Below the pieces are notes generated by a model. It was not told where the DNA came from. It searched no databases and was given only the letters and a program-made list of their open reading frames with translations. This document shows positions 1 through 6,700 of a stretch of 64,000 nucleotides of DNA, one piece after another (within the stretch, counting starts at the first letter, position 1; every line of letters starts with the position of its first letter). The DNA lies in NCBI GenBank assembly GCA_910584835.1, contig CAJUEG010000006.1, positions 1 to 64,000 of the forward strand, in the 5' to 3' direction. This DNA is from an uncultured Oscillospiraceae bacterium (lineage in GTDB: Bacteria > Bacillota > Clostridia > Oscillospirales > Oscillospiraceae). The position numbers and the translations under genes are program-made.

Positions 1-2
1 GG

Positions 3-50
3 GCCCGGTACGAAGAACTCGCCGCGAGCCCCGCTTTCGCACGGGGGTAG
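3..50 (+). CDS. Possible 3' end of an upstream gene (partial)
   Basis: One frame stays open from the window edge to a TAG at 48-50 and reads ARYEELAASPAFARG, a plausible protein C-terminus. Nothing else supports it and the product cannot be named. The terminator at 217-251 would suit a plus-strand gene ending here, although 170 bases away. Confidence 0.2.
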   Translation, partial: ARYEELAASPAFARG

Positions 51-216
51 GGGGTGATGTGCTGCGATTGTGCGAAACCCCGTCTCGGCGCGGAAAAAAG
101 TCTCCCGCAAACCGCGCGGGCCGGTTTTAATCGACCCCGCGGCAGAAACGCCGCGGCAGCAGGGCTTTGCGGGGCATGCGCCCACAAAAAGTTAATCAGG
201 ATGACCATTTTACGCC

Positions 217-251
217 AAAAGCCGCCTGCAATCAAAACAGGCGGCTTTTTA
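217..251 (+). terminator. Rho-independent terminator
   Basis: The arms AAAAGCCGCCTG and CAGGCGGCTTTT enclose a short A-rich loop and are followed by a T run. The run of A before the left arm means it could act in both directions. Confidence 0.75.
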
Positions 252-549
252 CGTCCCCACCCTGCCGGAGAAGGCGGATTTTTCCGGCAGCGCCCCAGTT
301 CATCGCGCCATTGGAAATTGGCGCGGCAAGAGGAAGGGCAATATCAGGGAATAGCGGCGAGGCGGTTCCGCCGCAAAAATTATCCGGCAGGTATGTTTTA
401 CTTGACTTGCGCTTTAATGCCGTGTAAGCTTTTGATCAGAGATTGGAAAGGCGGTACGCTTTGCGCTATCTTTTGGCATGCGGCAATAAAATTTGGATCG
501 GGTGAGCTGCTGGAAAATAGGAATAAACGGGAAACGCCGGTGAAACGGA

Positions 550-586
550 TTGATTACTTGAATTTTTTTCGTATATAATATATAAT
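550..586 (+). promoter_or_regulatory. Promoter of the ATPase-TPR operon
   Basis: Two overlapping sigma-A-like promoters are visible. TTGAAT (558-563) is 17 bases from TATAAT (581-586), and TTGATT (550-555) is 18 bases from TATAAT (574-579). Either would start transcription shortly before the ribosome binding site TGGAGGT at 617-623. The AT richness of the site contrasts with the surroundings. Confidence 0.6.
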
Positions 587-628
587 TAATATTATGAAGC
601 AGTTGGATTTTTATGATGGAGGTATACA

Positions 629-1939
629 ATGAAATTTGCTGAAAGTGTGATTGATATTCCCAATGCCTTCGATCCCAATCCGCTCAACGATGGGGAACTG
701 GCCCGCTATTACTGTGAAGAAACAATGTGTGTGCGCACCGGAGACAAATATATGTCTCCAATTGATGACATCTGTGACGCGTGCAAGCGGCCCTCGGAGC
801 ATAACGCCTTTTTGCTGCTGGGACACAAGGGGTGCGGGAAGAGCACCGAACTGAACCACATGTCGGCCAAGCTGCGGGAGGAAGGCTATGAAGTTTTCAC
901 AATCGAGTGCGGCGTGGACTTGGACTTAAACAATCCGCTGTACGCGGACCTGCTGATTCTGATGGGGGAGGCGCTGCTCAAAATTGCGGAAAGAACGGGC
1001 TGCAACCTGAGCGGCGATCTTGTGGCGACCGTGCGGGAATTCTGGACAACTGAATTGGAAAAGTGCAAAACCATCACGGACGAGGCCGAAATTCAGGTCG
1101 AGGGCGGCGCTTCGGCGGAAACGCCCGGCATAATCGCGTCGCTGCTGAAGATATTTGTCAAAATCAAGTCGGACTTAAAGTTTAACGAGGAAAATCGAAA
1201 TATTTATAGAGAAAAAGTCACCAGACGCGCCGGCGATTGGATCTGGACGCTGAGGAGTGTTGCGGACAAAATTACGGAAAAACTGGACGGGAAACAGCCG
1301 ATCATCATTTTTGAAGACCTGGATAAACTCAATCCGGAGGACGCCTGGAAGGTGTTCTATAATTACGCCAAAACGCTGACAGGCGTTCCCATTCCCGTTG
1401 TCTACACGTTCCCGATCGCGCTTTCCTACGACCCCCGGTTTTCTGCGCTGGAGGGTTTCTTTACGGCCAAAACCCTGCCCATGATCAAATTGGAGGATGT
1501 TGATGGGACGCCTTATGAGCTGGGATATGACATGATTATGGAGATCATTGAAAAACGGACGCGCAGGGAGCTGTTTGCGGAAAACGTATTGAAGGATTTG
1601 ATTTCCAATACCGGCGGTTCGCTTCGGGACCTGTTTTTTGCCATCAATTCCTCCGCGCAGAGGGCTGTGCGCCGGAAGAGCGAGGTAATTGAAGCGGAAG
1701 ATGCGGACAGGGCCTTGGAGCAGCTGAAAACCTCGCTTACGCGCCGCATTGAACAGAGGCATTACAAATTCCTGGCGGATATATATGCGGGCAACCGGGA
1801 GAGGATAGAGGATCGCGAGATGCTTTTGGAAATGCTGCAGGCAAACACCGTTTTGGAATATAATGGGCGGCGCTGGCATAATGTGCACCCGCTGGTCGTC
1901 CGATTTTTAAAGGATCAGGGTCTGATTGAACATGATTGA
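629..1939 (+). CDS. AAA/STAND-like P-loop ATPase, first gene of a two-gene ATPase-TPR module
   Basis: This is a cytosolic ATPase of 436 residues. A Walker A motif GHKGCGKST lies at residues 65-73 and a Walker B-like stretch IIIFEDLDKLNP near residues 225-236. The last 100 residues are predicted helical and end in a segment reading NTVLEYNGRRWHNVHP that looks like a winged-helix domain, as in ORC/STAND-type ATPases. There is no signal peptide or membrane segment. The start is supported by TGGAGGT six bases upstream. The stop overlaps the start of the TPR gene, so the two are probably translationally coupled. Regulatory NTPase plus TPR partner is the layout of many bacterial conflict systems, but the function here is inferred from architecture only. 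Base composition is less GC-rich than the flanks. Confidence 0.75.
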   Translation: MKFAESVIDIPNAFDPNPLNDGELARYYCEETMCVRTGDKYMSPIDDICDACKRPSEHNAFLLLGHKGCGKSTELNHMSAKLREEGYEVFTIECGVDLDLNNPLYADLLILMGEALLKIAERTGCNLSGDLVATVREFWTTELEKCKTITDEAEIQVEGGASAETPGIIASLLKIFVKIKSDLKFNEENRNIYREKVTRRAGDWIWTLRSVADKITEKLDGKQPIIIFEDLDKLNPEDAWKVFYNYAKTLTGVPIPVVYTFPIALSYDPRFSALEGFFTAKTLPMIKLEDVDGTPYELGYDMIMEIIEKRTRRELFAENVLKDLISNTGGSLRDLFFAINSSAQRAVRRKSEVIEAEDADRALEQLKTSLTRRIEQRHYKFLADIYAGNRERIEDREMLLEMLQANTVLEYNGRRWHNVHPLVVRFLKDQGLIEHD

Positions 1940-3923
1940 CAACACTTCTTCCTATCAGACGGTCGGCTGGATTATCAACCATTCCGATAACGGCTTTTTT
2001 GCCTTGATTGCTTCCGAGGCAATGCAGTCCCGGGTGGTCAGCTTTTACAAAAATTCCAATGTCGCCGTTTACGACTACCTTTTGCGCCAAGAGGAGTACA
2101 CGTTTCAGGCTGTTAAGGATTGGATTGAGGACCAGCCGGATAAAGACGCGTATTTCCTGCTGAATTTTCAGCGGGCGCTTTCCGGGGAGCAGGTGCTGAA
2201 GCGGCTGAATTTCAGCCGGGATATGCTGTGGAAGCTCAACAGGAACATCATATTCTGCATGACAAAAGAGGCGGATGACTTCTTAAACGGGAATGCCTAT
2301 GATTTTTATTCCTATTTTAAACTGGCGGCCGCGTTCCAGGACGAGTTGGCCGGGATGCCGGAGGCGCTGCCGCCTGAAACTATAATAACCCGGCCTGAAG
2401 GCGAGGATGAAGGCGTTGAGCCCGCCATAGAAATTGACGATCAATGCCCGGAAGAGAAGCGGCTGGCATATGCAATTTCCCTGTCAAATCAGGCGGAGCA
2501 GTTAAGGCGCAAGTGCAGGTATTCCGATGCGAGGCGCCTGCTGGAGGCGGCATTAAAAATCAGGACCGCCATCCTGGGCGCCGAGCATCCGGATACGGCG
2601 AATACCTACAATAGTATAGCGGGCGTGTACAGGAGTGAAGGGCAGTACGGGAAAGCGCTGGAATGCTATCAGAAGGCGCTGGACATCAGAGAACGGGTAT
2701 TGGGAAGCGAGCACCCCAATACAGGTGCGACCTACAATAACATAGGCGGCGTATATGAGGCGCAAGGGCAGTATGCGAAAGCGCTGGAATGCTATCAAAA
2801 AGCATTGGCGGTCACGGAAAAAGTGCTGGGGCCTGAGCACCCCAGCGCAGGGACAACCTACAATAATATGGCCGGCGTATACAAAGGACAGGGGGAATAC
2901 GGGAAAGCGCTGGAATACTATCAGAAGGGACTGGAGATCAGGGAAAATGCGCTGGGGGCCGAGAATCCGTATGAAGGAGCGGCGTACAATAACATTGCCA
3001 GCGTATATATGGATCAGGGAGAATACGGGAAAGCGCTGGAGTACTATCAAGAAGCATTGGCAATCACGGAAAAAACGCTGGGTCCCGAGCATCCCGACAC
3101 GGGAATAACCTACAACAATATAGCGGGCGCATATAAGGCGCAGGGAGAATATGGGAAAGCGCTGGAGTACTACAAAAAGGACTTGGATATCTGTGAAAAG
3201 GTGCTGGGGCCGGAACATCCTAATACAGGAACAACCTATAATAATATAGCTGCCGTATATGAGGATCAGGGAGAATACGGGAAAGCGCTGGAATATTATC
3301 AGAAGGCATTGGCGATCAGGGAAAAGATGCTGGGTCCCGAGCATCCCAGTACAGGGACAACCTACAATAATATAGCCGGCATATATATGGATCAGGGAGA
3401 ATACGGGAAAGCGCTGGAATGCTATCAAAAAGCATTGGCAATCAGGGAAAAGGCGCTGGGGAGCGAACATCCTGATACAGGAGCAATTTACAACAATATA
3501 GCTGGCATATACATGTATCAGGGAGAATACGGGAAAGCGCTGAAATGCTACCAGAAGGCATTGGCGATCATTGAAAAAGCGCTGGGTCCCGAACATCCCA
3601 GCACAGGAACAACCTATAATAATATAGCTGCCGTATATGAGAATCAGGGGAAATACGCGAAAGCGCTGGAATACTATCAGAAGGATTTGGCAATCAGTGA
3701 ACGGACGCTGGGAACCAAGCATCCGGATACGGCAATAACCTACTCCAATATGGCCGGTGTATATGCGGAGCAGGGAGAGTATGATAAGGCGATTGATTAC
3801 TATGAGGATGCGCTGGCCGTATTTCAAGAGAAATTGGGGTCGCGGCACCCCAACACGGTATATGTACGCGATCAGATTGAGCAATTGAGGAATATAAAAG
3901 GGACGGCCCGTGATCAGGTTTAG
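1932..3923 (+). CDS. TPR repeat protein (kinesin-light-chain-type repeats), partner of the ATPase
   Basis: This protein of about 663 residues has two parts. Residues 1-150 form a non-repetitive globular domain containing LNFSRDMLWKLNRN and a DDFLNGNAYDFYSYF segment. Residues 197-655 are eleven tandem 42-residue TPRs with the pattern YGKALEYYQKALAIREK, LGPEHPDTGTTYNNIA, GVYxxQGE, which is typical of TPR_12/kinesin-light-chain repeats that bind peptides or proteins. No membrane segment is seen. An in-frame TTG at 1926 is an alternative start; ATG 1932 overlaps the ATPase stop by eight bases. My recollection is that the N-terminal segment resembles a domain found before TPRs in other bacterial ATPase-linked proteins, but I cannot verify this. 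It is probably the sensor or scaffold of the module. Confidence 0.75.
   Translation: MIDNTSSYQTVGWIINHSDNGFFALIASEAMQSRVVSFYKNSNVAVYDYLLRQEEYTFQAVKDWIEDQPDKDAYFLLNFQRALSGEQVLKRLNFSRDMLWKLNRNIIFCMTKEADDFLNGNAYDFYSYFKLAAAFQDELAGMPEALPPETIITRPEGEDEGVEPAIEIDDQCPEEKRLAYAISLSNQAEQLRRKCRYSDARRLLEAALKIRTAILGAEHPDTANTYNSIAGVYRSEGQYGKALECYQKALDIRERVLGSEHPNTGATYNNIGGVYEAQGQYAKALECYQKALAVTEKVLGPEHPSAGTTYNNMAGVYKGQGEYGKALEYYQKGLEIRENALGAENPYEGAAYNNIASVYMDQGEYGKALEYYQEALAITEKTLGPEHPDTGITYNNIAGAYKAQGEYGKALEYYKKDLDICEKVLGPEHPNTGTTYNNIAAVYEDQGEYGKALEYYQKALAIREKMLGPEHPSTGTTYNNIAGIYMDQGEYGKALECYQKALAIREKALGSEHPDTGAIYNNIAGIYMYQGEYGKALKCYQKALAIIEKALGPEHPSTGTTYNNIAAVYENQGKYAKALEYYQKDLAISERTLGTKHPDTAITYSNMAGVYAEQGEYDKAIDYYEDALAVFQEKLGSRHPNTVYVRDQIEQLRNIKGTARDQV
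2520..3905 (+). repeat. Eleven tandem 126-bp repeats encoding TPRs
   Basis: The repeats are in frame, 126 bases each. The central copies (roughly 2890-3660) are much more alike at the DNA level than the outer ones, repeatedly sharing GGAGAATACGGGAAAGCGCTGG. This suggests recent expansion or gene conversion of the array. Confidence 0.9.
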
Positions 3924-4153
3924 ATGGAGCTTCCCCGCCCGCCCAGCTTGTCCGGCGGCGCAAGGCTATCTGTCACGCGAATTTCCACGATCTCTCGCCG
4001 GGGGCGGTTGATCGCGTTTTTGAAGCCTATGGACTGACCGCCTGCGGTATGGAATCAGTAATGCCCTAAGGGCGGAGACGGCCCGGCGAAGGTTGACAAG
4101 GGAAGGGGCATGGCATTAAGATAGGGCATCCTTGCGAAATTGTGGGTGATGAA
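3924..4153 (+). other. Intergenic region with a possible decayed reading frame and a promoter
   Basis: A frame running into the TAA at 4067-4069 reads RKAICHANFHDLSPGAVDRV near its middle and looks protein-like, but it has no start and is interrupted by the stop region of the TPR gene. It may be the remnant of a gene end. I cannot name it. The last 60 bases carry a promoter for the barnase gene. Confidence 0.25.
4093..4122 (+). promoter_or_regulatory. Promoter of the barnase-barstar operon
   Basis: TTGACA (4093-4098) is 18 bases from TAAGAT (4117-4122). The -35 box is perfect and the -10 box is moderate. Confidence 0.45.
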
Positions 4154-4723
4154 ATGAAACGCTTTTCCGCTTTTCTGATGGCGCTGCTTTTGGCGCTGGG
4201 GCTGTCCGCCTGCGGTCCGGCGGCGGAGCTTCCGTCCTCCGCGCCGCCTGCGGCATCCACGGCCCCGGCGGACCAGCAATCGCTGGCACCGCCGGAAATG
4301 TCCCCCGCCGAGGCAGAGCAGTCTGCCGCCCCAACGCCGGAAGCTCCGGCGGAAACGCCCTCCGCCCCGGCGGTCACGGAGGACGGCTGGTACAGCTCCA
4401 AGGAGGAGGTGGTGCTCTACATCCATCTCTACGGCCATCTGCCGGACAACTACGTCACCAAGCGGGAGGCCCAGGAGCTGGGCTGGACCGGGGGCAGCGT
4501 GGAGCGCTACGCCGGCGAGGGGACGGCCATCGGCGGCAGCCGCTTTGGAAACTACGAGGGCCTGCTGCCCGAGGCGGAGGGCCGGGTCTACACCGAGTGC
4601 GACATCGGCACCGTGGGCGGAACCTCCCGCGGGGCCGAGCGGGTGGTGTTTTCCAACGACGGGCTGGTCTATTATACCGGGGACCACTACGAGAGCTTTG
4701 AGCTGCTCTACGGGGAGCCGTGA
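4154..4723 (+). CDS. Lipoprotein-anchored barnase-type guanyl-preferring ribonuclease
   Basis: The first 20 residues are a lipoprotein signal (MKRFSAFLMALLLALGLSAC) with the lipobox LSAC. A linker of about 55 residues rich in Ala, Pro and Ser follows, then a complete barnase domain. Barnase landmarks are all present: LPDNYVTKREAQELGW (barnase Lys27 region), the Glu73 equivalent in YTECDIG, Arg83 and Arg87 equivalents in TSRGAERVVF, and the catalytic His102 in TGDHYESF. The enzyme should cleave RNA after guanosine on the outer face of the membrane, or be released. An in-frame GTG at 4142 would add four residues, but ATG 4154 gives a normal signal peptide. The barstar gene follows with a two-base gap, protecting the producer. 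Confidence 0.93.
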   Translation: MKRFSAFLMALLLALGLSACGPAAELPSSAPPAASTAPADQQSLAPPEMSPAEAEQSAAPTPEAPAETPSAPAVTEDGWYSSKEEVVLYIHLYGHLPDNYVTKREAQELGWTGGSVERYAGEGTAIGGSRFGNYEGLLPEAEGRVYTECDIGTVGGTSRGAERVVFSNDGLVYYTGDHYESFELLYGEP

Positions 4724-4725
4724 CC

Positions 4726-4989
4726 ATGGAGACTATTAGATTGGACGGGGCCCGGCTGCGCGGCCGGGATGAGGCCATGGAGCTGCTGGGCCGGGCGCTG
4801 GAACTGCCCCAGTGGTGGGGACGCAATCTGGACGCGCTGCACGACTGTCTGACCGGGCCGGGCCGGCCGGTGCGGCTGGAGCTGTGCGGCTGTGCGGCGC
4901 TGGAGGAGACGGACTTTGGCCGGCGGCTTCTGCGGGTGCTGAGGGATTCGGCGGCGGAAAACCCCGATTTGGAATTGAGTTTGGAGTAA
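4726..4989 (+). CDS. Barstar-family ribonuclease inhibitor
   Basis: This 87-residue cytosolic protein matches barstar along its length. The inhibitory helix reads LPQWWGRNLDALHDCLTG. The Asp39 equivalent, which fills the barnase active site, is kept in the HDC triplet, and the NLDA core is intact. Barstar Tyr29 is replaced by Trp and Trp38 by His, so the interface has diverged. The ATG follows the barnase stop almost immediately, indicating coupled expression. It should neutralise any barnase that stays in the cytoplasm. A GTG at 4720 is an alternative start. Confidence 0.93.
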   Translation: METIRLDGARLRGRDEAMELLGRALELPQWWGRNLDALHDCLTGPGRPVRLELCGCAALEETDFGRRLLRVLRDSAAENPDLELSLE

Positions 4990-4990
4990 T

Positions 4991-5026
4991 AGAACGGCTC
5001 CCGCTGCTGCGGGAGCCGTTCTATTT
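4991..5026 (+). terminator. Terminator after barstar
   Basis: The arms AGAACGGCTCCCG and CGGGAGCCGTTCT form a strong hairpin beginning right after the barstar stop. The T-tract is short, so termination may be partial. Confidence 0.7.
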
Positions 5027-5097
5027 GCCGGGGGTGTTCAGCCGCCCGCGTCAGCGGATGCCTGCGGAGACTTTCCCGGTGCGGGCGCCCGCCGCCC

Positions 5098-5469
5098 TCA
5101 AAGCTCCGTTTTCCAGAGCCCGTGGAGGTTGCAGTACGCGTACGCCGCCACCGCCTCGTCGTCCTCCAGGCGGAAGGCCACTTCCGGCGGGTCGGTGGGC
5201 TTGAGCTGCTTGCGCTGTGCGCCCCGGCGGGTCTGGAGATAGACCCACTCAATCAGGTGCTCCTGGGTCATGGGGTGGCCGGTGCTGCCCACGTTCACCC
5301 GCACCCGGCCTTCCTGGGCGGACACCACGGGGAGGTGCTTTTCACCGCTGGCCTCGGTGGTGTTGGGGCGCAGGGGCTCCATTTTCTGCCCGCAGCAGGA
5401 CATGGGGGCGTCGCCGCAGATGAGCTCGGCCAGGCTGCCGCAGTGGCGGCAGATAAGAAAATTTGCCAT
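5098..5469 (-). CDS. Desulfoferrodoxin-type superoxide reductase
   Basis: This 123-residue two-domain protein reduces superoxide to hydrogen peroxide in the cytoplasm of anaerobes. The N-terminal desulforedoxin-like site has Cys7, Cys10, Cys25 and Cys26 (ICRHCG and SCCG), matching centre I of desulfoferrodoxin. The catalytic iron site (centre II) has the EKHLP motif near residues 43-47, further histidines in TGHPMTQEH, and the CNLHG motif near the C-terminus. All expected ligands are present. The start is supported by TTAGGAGGA upstream. It lies 78 bases downstream of the phosphofructokinase stop on the same strand, but a link between the two is not evident. Confidence 0.93.
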   Translation of the reverse strand: MANFLICRHCGSLAELICGDAPMSCCGQKMEPLRPNTTEASGEKHLPVVSAQEGRVRVNVGSTGHPMTQEHLIEWVYLQTRRGAQRKQLKPTDPPEVAFRLEDDEAVAAYAYCNLHGLWKTEL

Positions 5470-5547
5470 GGGAATCCTCCTAACTTGTGCGTGGCACGGT
5501 TGTTAGGATAGGATGCCCGGGCGGCGAGGCGGATATGCGCGGCGGCC

Positions 5548-6633
5548 TCAGTCGTCGCCGAAGCTGATGCCCAGCAGGCGGGCCTCGGTGATGATGTCGG
5601 AATTGGGGTCGATGGTCTTCAGCTTGCCCGCCACCTCCTTCAGGGGGACGGAGGTGATCACATGGTCGTGGATGGCCACCATATTGCCGTACTCGCCCTT
5701 GGAGATCATCAGCGCCGCCGTGGCCCCCAGCCGGGAGGACAGCACCCGGTCATAGGCGCAGGGAGTGCCGCCCCGCTGCATGTGGCCGGGGACGGTGACC
5801 CGCACCTCCCGGCCCGTCTTTTTCAAAATCTTGTCGGCGATGGCGTAGGACACGGAGGGGTACTGCTCCAGCAGCTCGGCCATGTGCTGCTTGTACTCCT
5901 TTTTGGACATGGCGGCCTCCTTCTTGGACATGGCGCCTTCTGCCACCGCCAGGATGGTGAAGCCGTGGCCGGCGTTGGCCCGCTGGTCGATCTTGGCCAC
6001 CACGGAGTCGATGCTGTAGGGAATCTCCGGGATGAGGATGATGTCCGCGCCGCCGGCCATGCCCGCGTTCAGCGTCAGCCAGCCCGCCTTGTGGCCCATG
6101 ACCTCCACCATGAACACCCGGTTGTGGGAGGCGGCGGTGGTGTGGATGCAGTCGATGACGTCGGTGGCGATGCCGATGGCGGACTGGAAGCCGAAGGTGG
6201 TGTCGGTGCCCCACAGGTCGTTGTCGATGGTCTTGGGCAGGCCGATGACGTTCAGCCCCTCCTCGCTGAGGAGGTTGGCGGTTTTCTGGCTGCCGTTGCC
6301 GCCCAGCACCACCAGGCAGTCCAGCCGCAGGCGGCGGTAGGTGTATTTCATGGCCTCCACCTTGTCCAGGCCGTTCTCGTCGGGGGTGCGCATCAGCTTG
6401 AAGGGCTGGCGGCTGGAGCCCAGGAAGGTGCCGCCCCGGGTGAGCAGGCCGGTGAAGTCGATGGGGGTGAGCTTTTTGTAATCCTCGTACATCAGGCCCT
6501 TGTAGCCGTCGATGAAGCCGATGATCTCCACGCCGTTGCCGTAGATGTTGTAGAGGCCCTTGGCCACGCCGCGCATGGTGGCGTTGAGGGCCTGGCAGTC
6601 GCCGCCGCTGGTGAGCATTCCGATCCGTTTCAT
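5548..6633 (-). CDS. pfkA: 6-phosphofructokinase, group III-like
   Basis: This protein of 361 residues phosphorylates fructose 6-phosphate in glycolysis. Landmarks are LTSGGDCQALNA at the N-terminus, LTRGGTFLGSSR, GGNGSQKTA in the phosphoryl-donor loop, PKTIDND, MGHKAGWL and PGHMQRGGTP. The loop has Gly at the E. coli PfkA position 104, as in ATP enzymes, but Lys at position 124, as in pyrophosphate enzymes, the mixture typical of group III mixed-substrate PFKs. The Asp103 equivalent is Asn (GGNGS). The donor is therefore uncertain; ATP is the default. The chosen ATG follows GGGAG; a longer upstream frame overlaps polyphosphate kinase and is not credible. A short duplication, AAMSKKEAAMSKKE, occurs near residues 230-243. 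Confidence 0.9.
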   Translation of the reverse strand: MKRIGMLTSGGDCQALNATMRGVAKGLYNIYGNGVEIIGFIDGYKGLMYEDYKKLTPIDFTGLLTRGGTFLGSSRQPFKLMRTPDENGLDKVEAMKYTYRRLRLDCLVVLGGNGSQKTANLLSEEGLNVIGLPKTIDNDLWGTDTTFGFQSAIGIATDVIDCIHTTAASHNRVFMVEVMGHKAGWLTLNAGMAGGADIILIPEIPYSIDSVVAKIDQRANAGHGFTILAVAEGAMSKKEAAMSKKEYKQHMAELLEQYPSVSYAIADKILKKTGREVRVTVPGHMQRGGTPCAYDRVLSSRLGATAALMISKGEYGNMVAIHDHVITSVPLKEVAGKLKTIDPNSDIITEARLLGISFGDD

Positions 6634-6700
6634 GAAGTTTCGCTCCCTTTCAAACCAATATATTTTAGCCGTTCCCGGCTTTGTGGTGACCCGGATGAGA

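Larger units (their letters stand above)
51..628. other. Intergenic region before the ATPase-TPR module
   Basis: I see no convincing gene here. The open frame from about 54 to 578 runs straight through a terminator hairpin and has low-complexity, arginine-rich content, so it is probably spurious. Composition changes from GC-rich to strongly AT-rich over the last 100 bases, where the promoter of the next operon lies. The change is consistent with a boundary of acquired DNA. Confidence 0.5.

Noticed and set aside
54..578. Open frame before the ATPase operon
   Set aside because: It runs through a strong terminator hairpin, is Arg-rich, has no ribosome binding site and no recognisable family.
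2520..3905. CRISPR array
   Set aside because: The regular units are in-frame 126-bp TPR codons with no unique spacers.
3924..4069. Real gene between the TPR protein and barnase
   Set aside because: The frame has no start or ribosome binding site and overlaps the TPR stop; it is reported only as a possible remnant.
5098..5469. Rubredoxin-only protein
   Set aside because: The C-terminal iron-site motifs (EKHLP, CNLHG) are complete, which identifies superoxide reductase.
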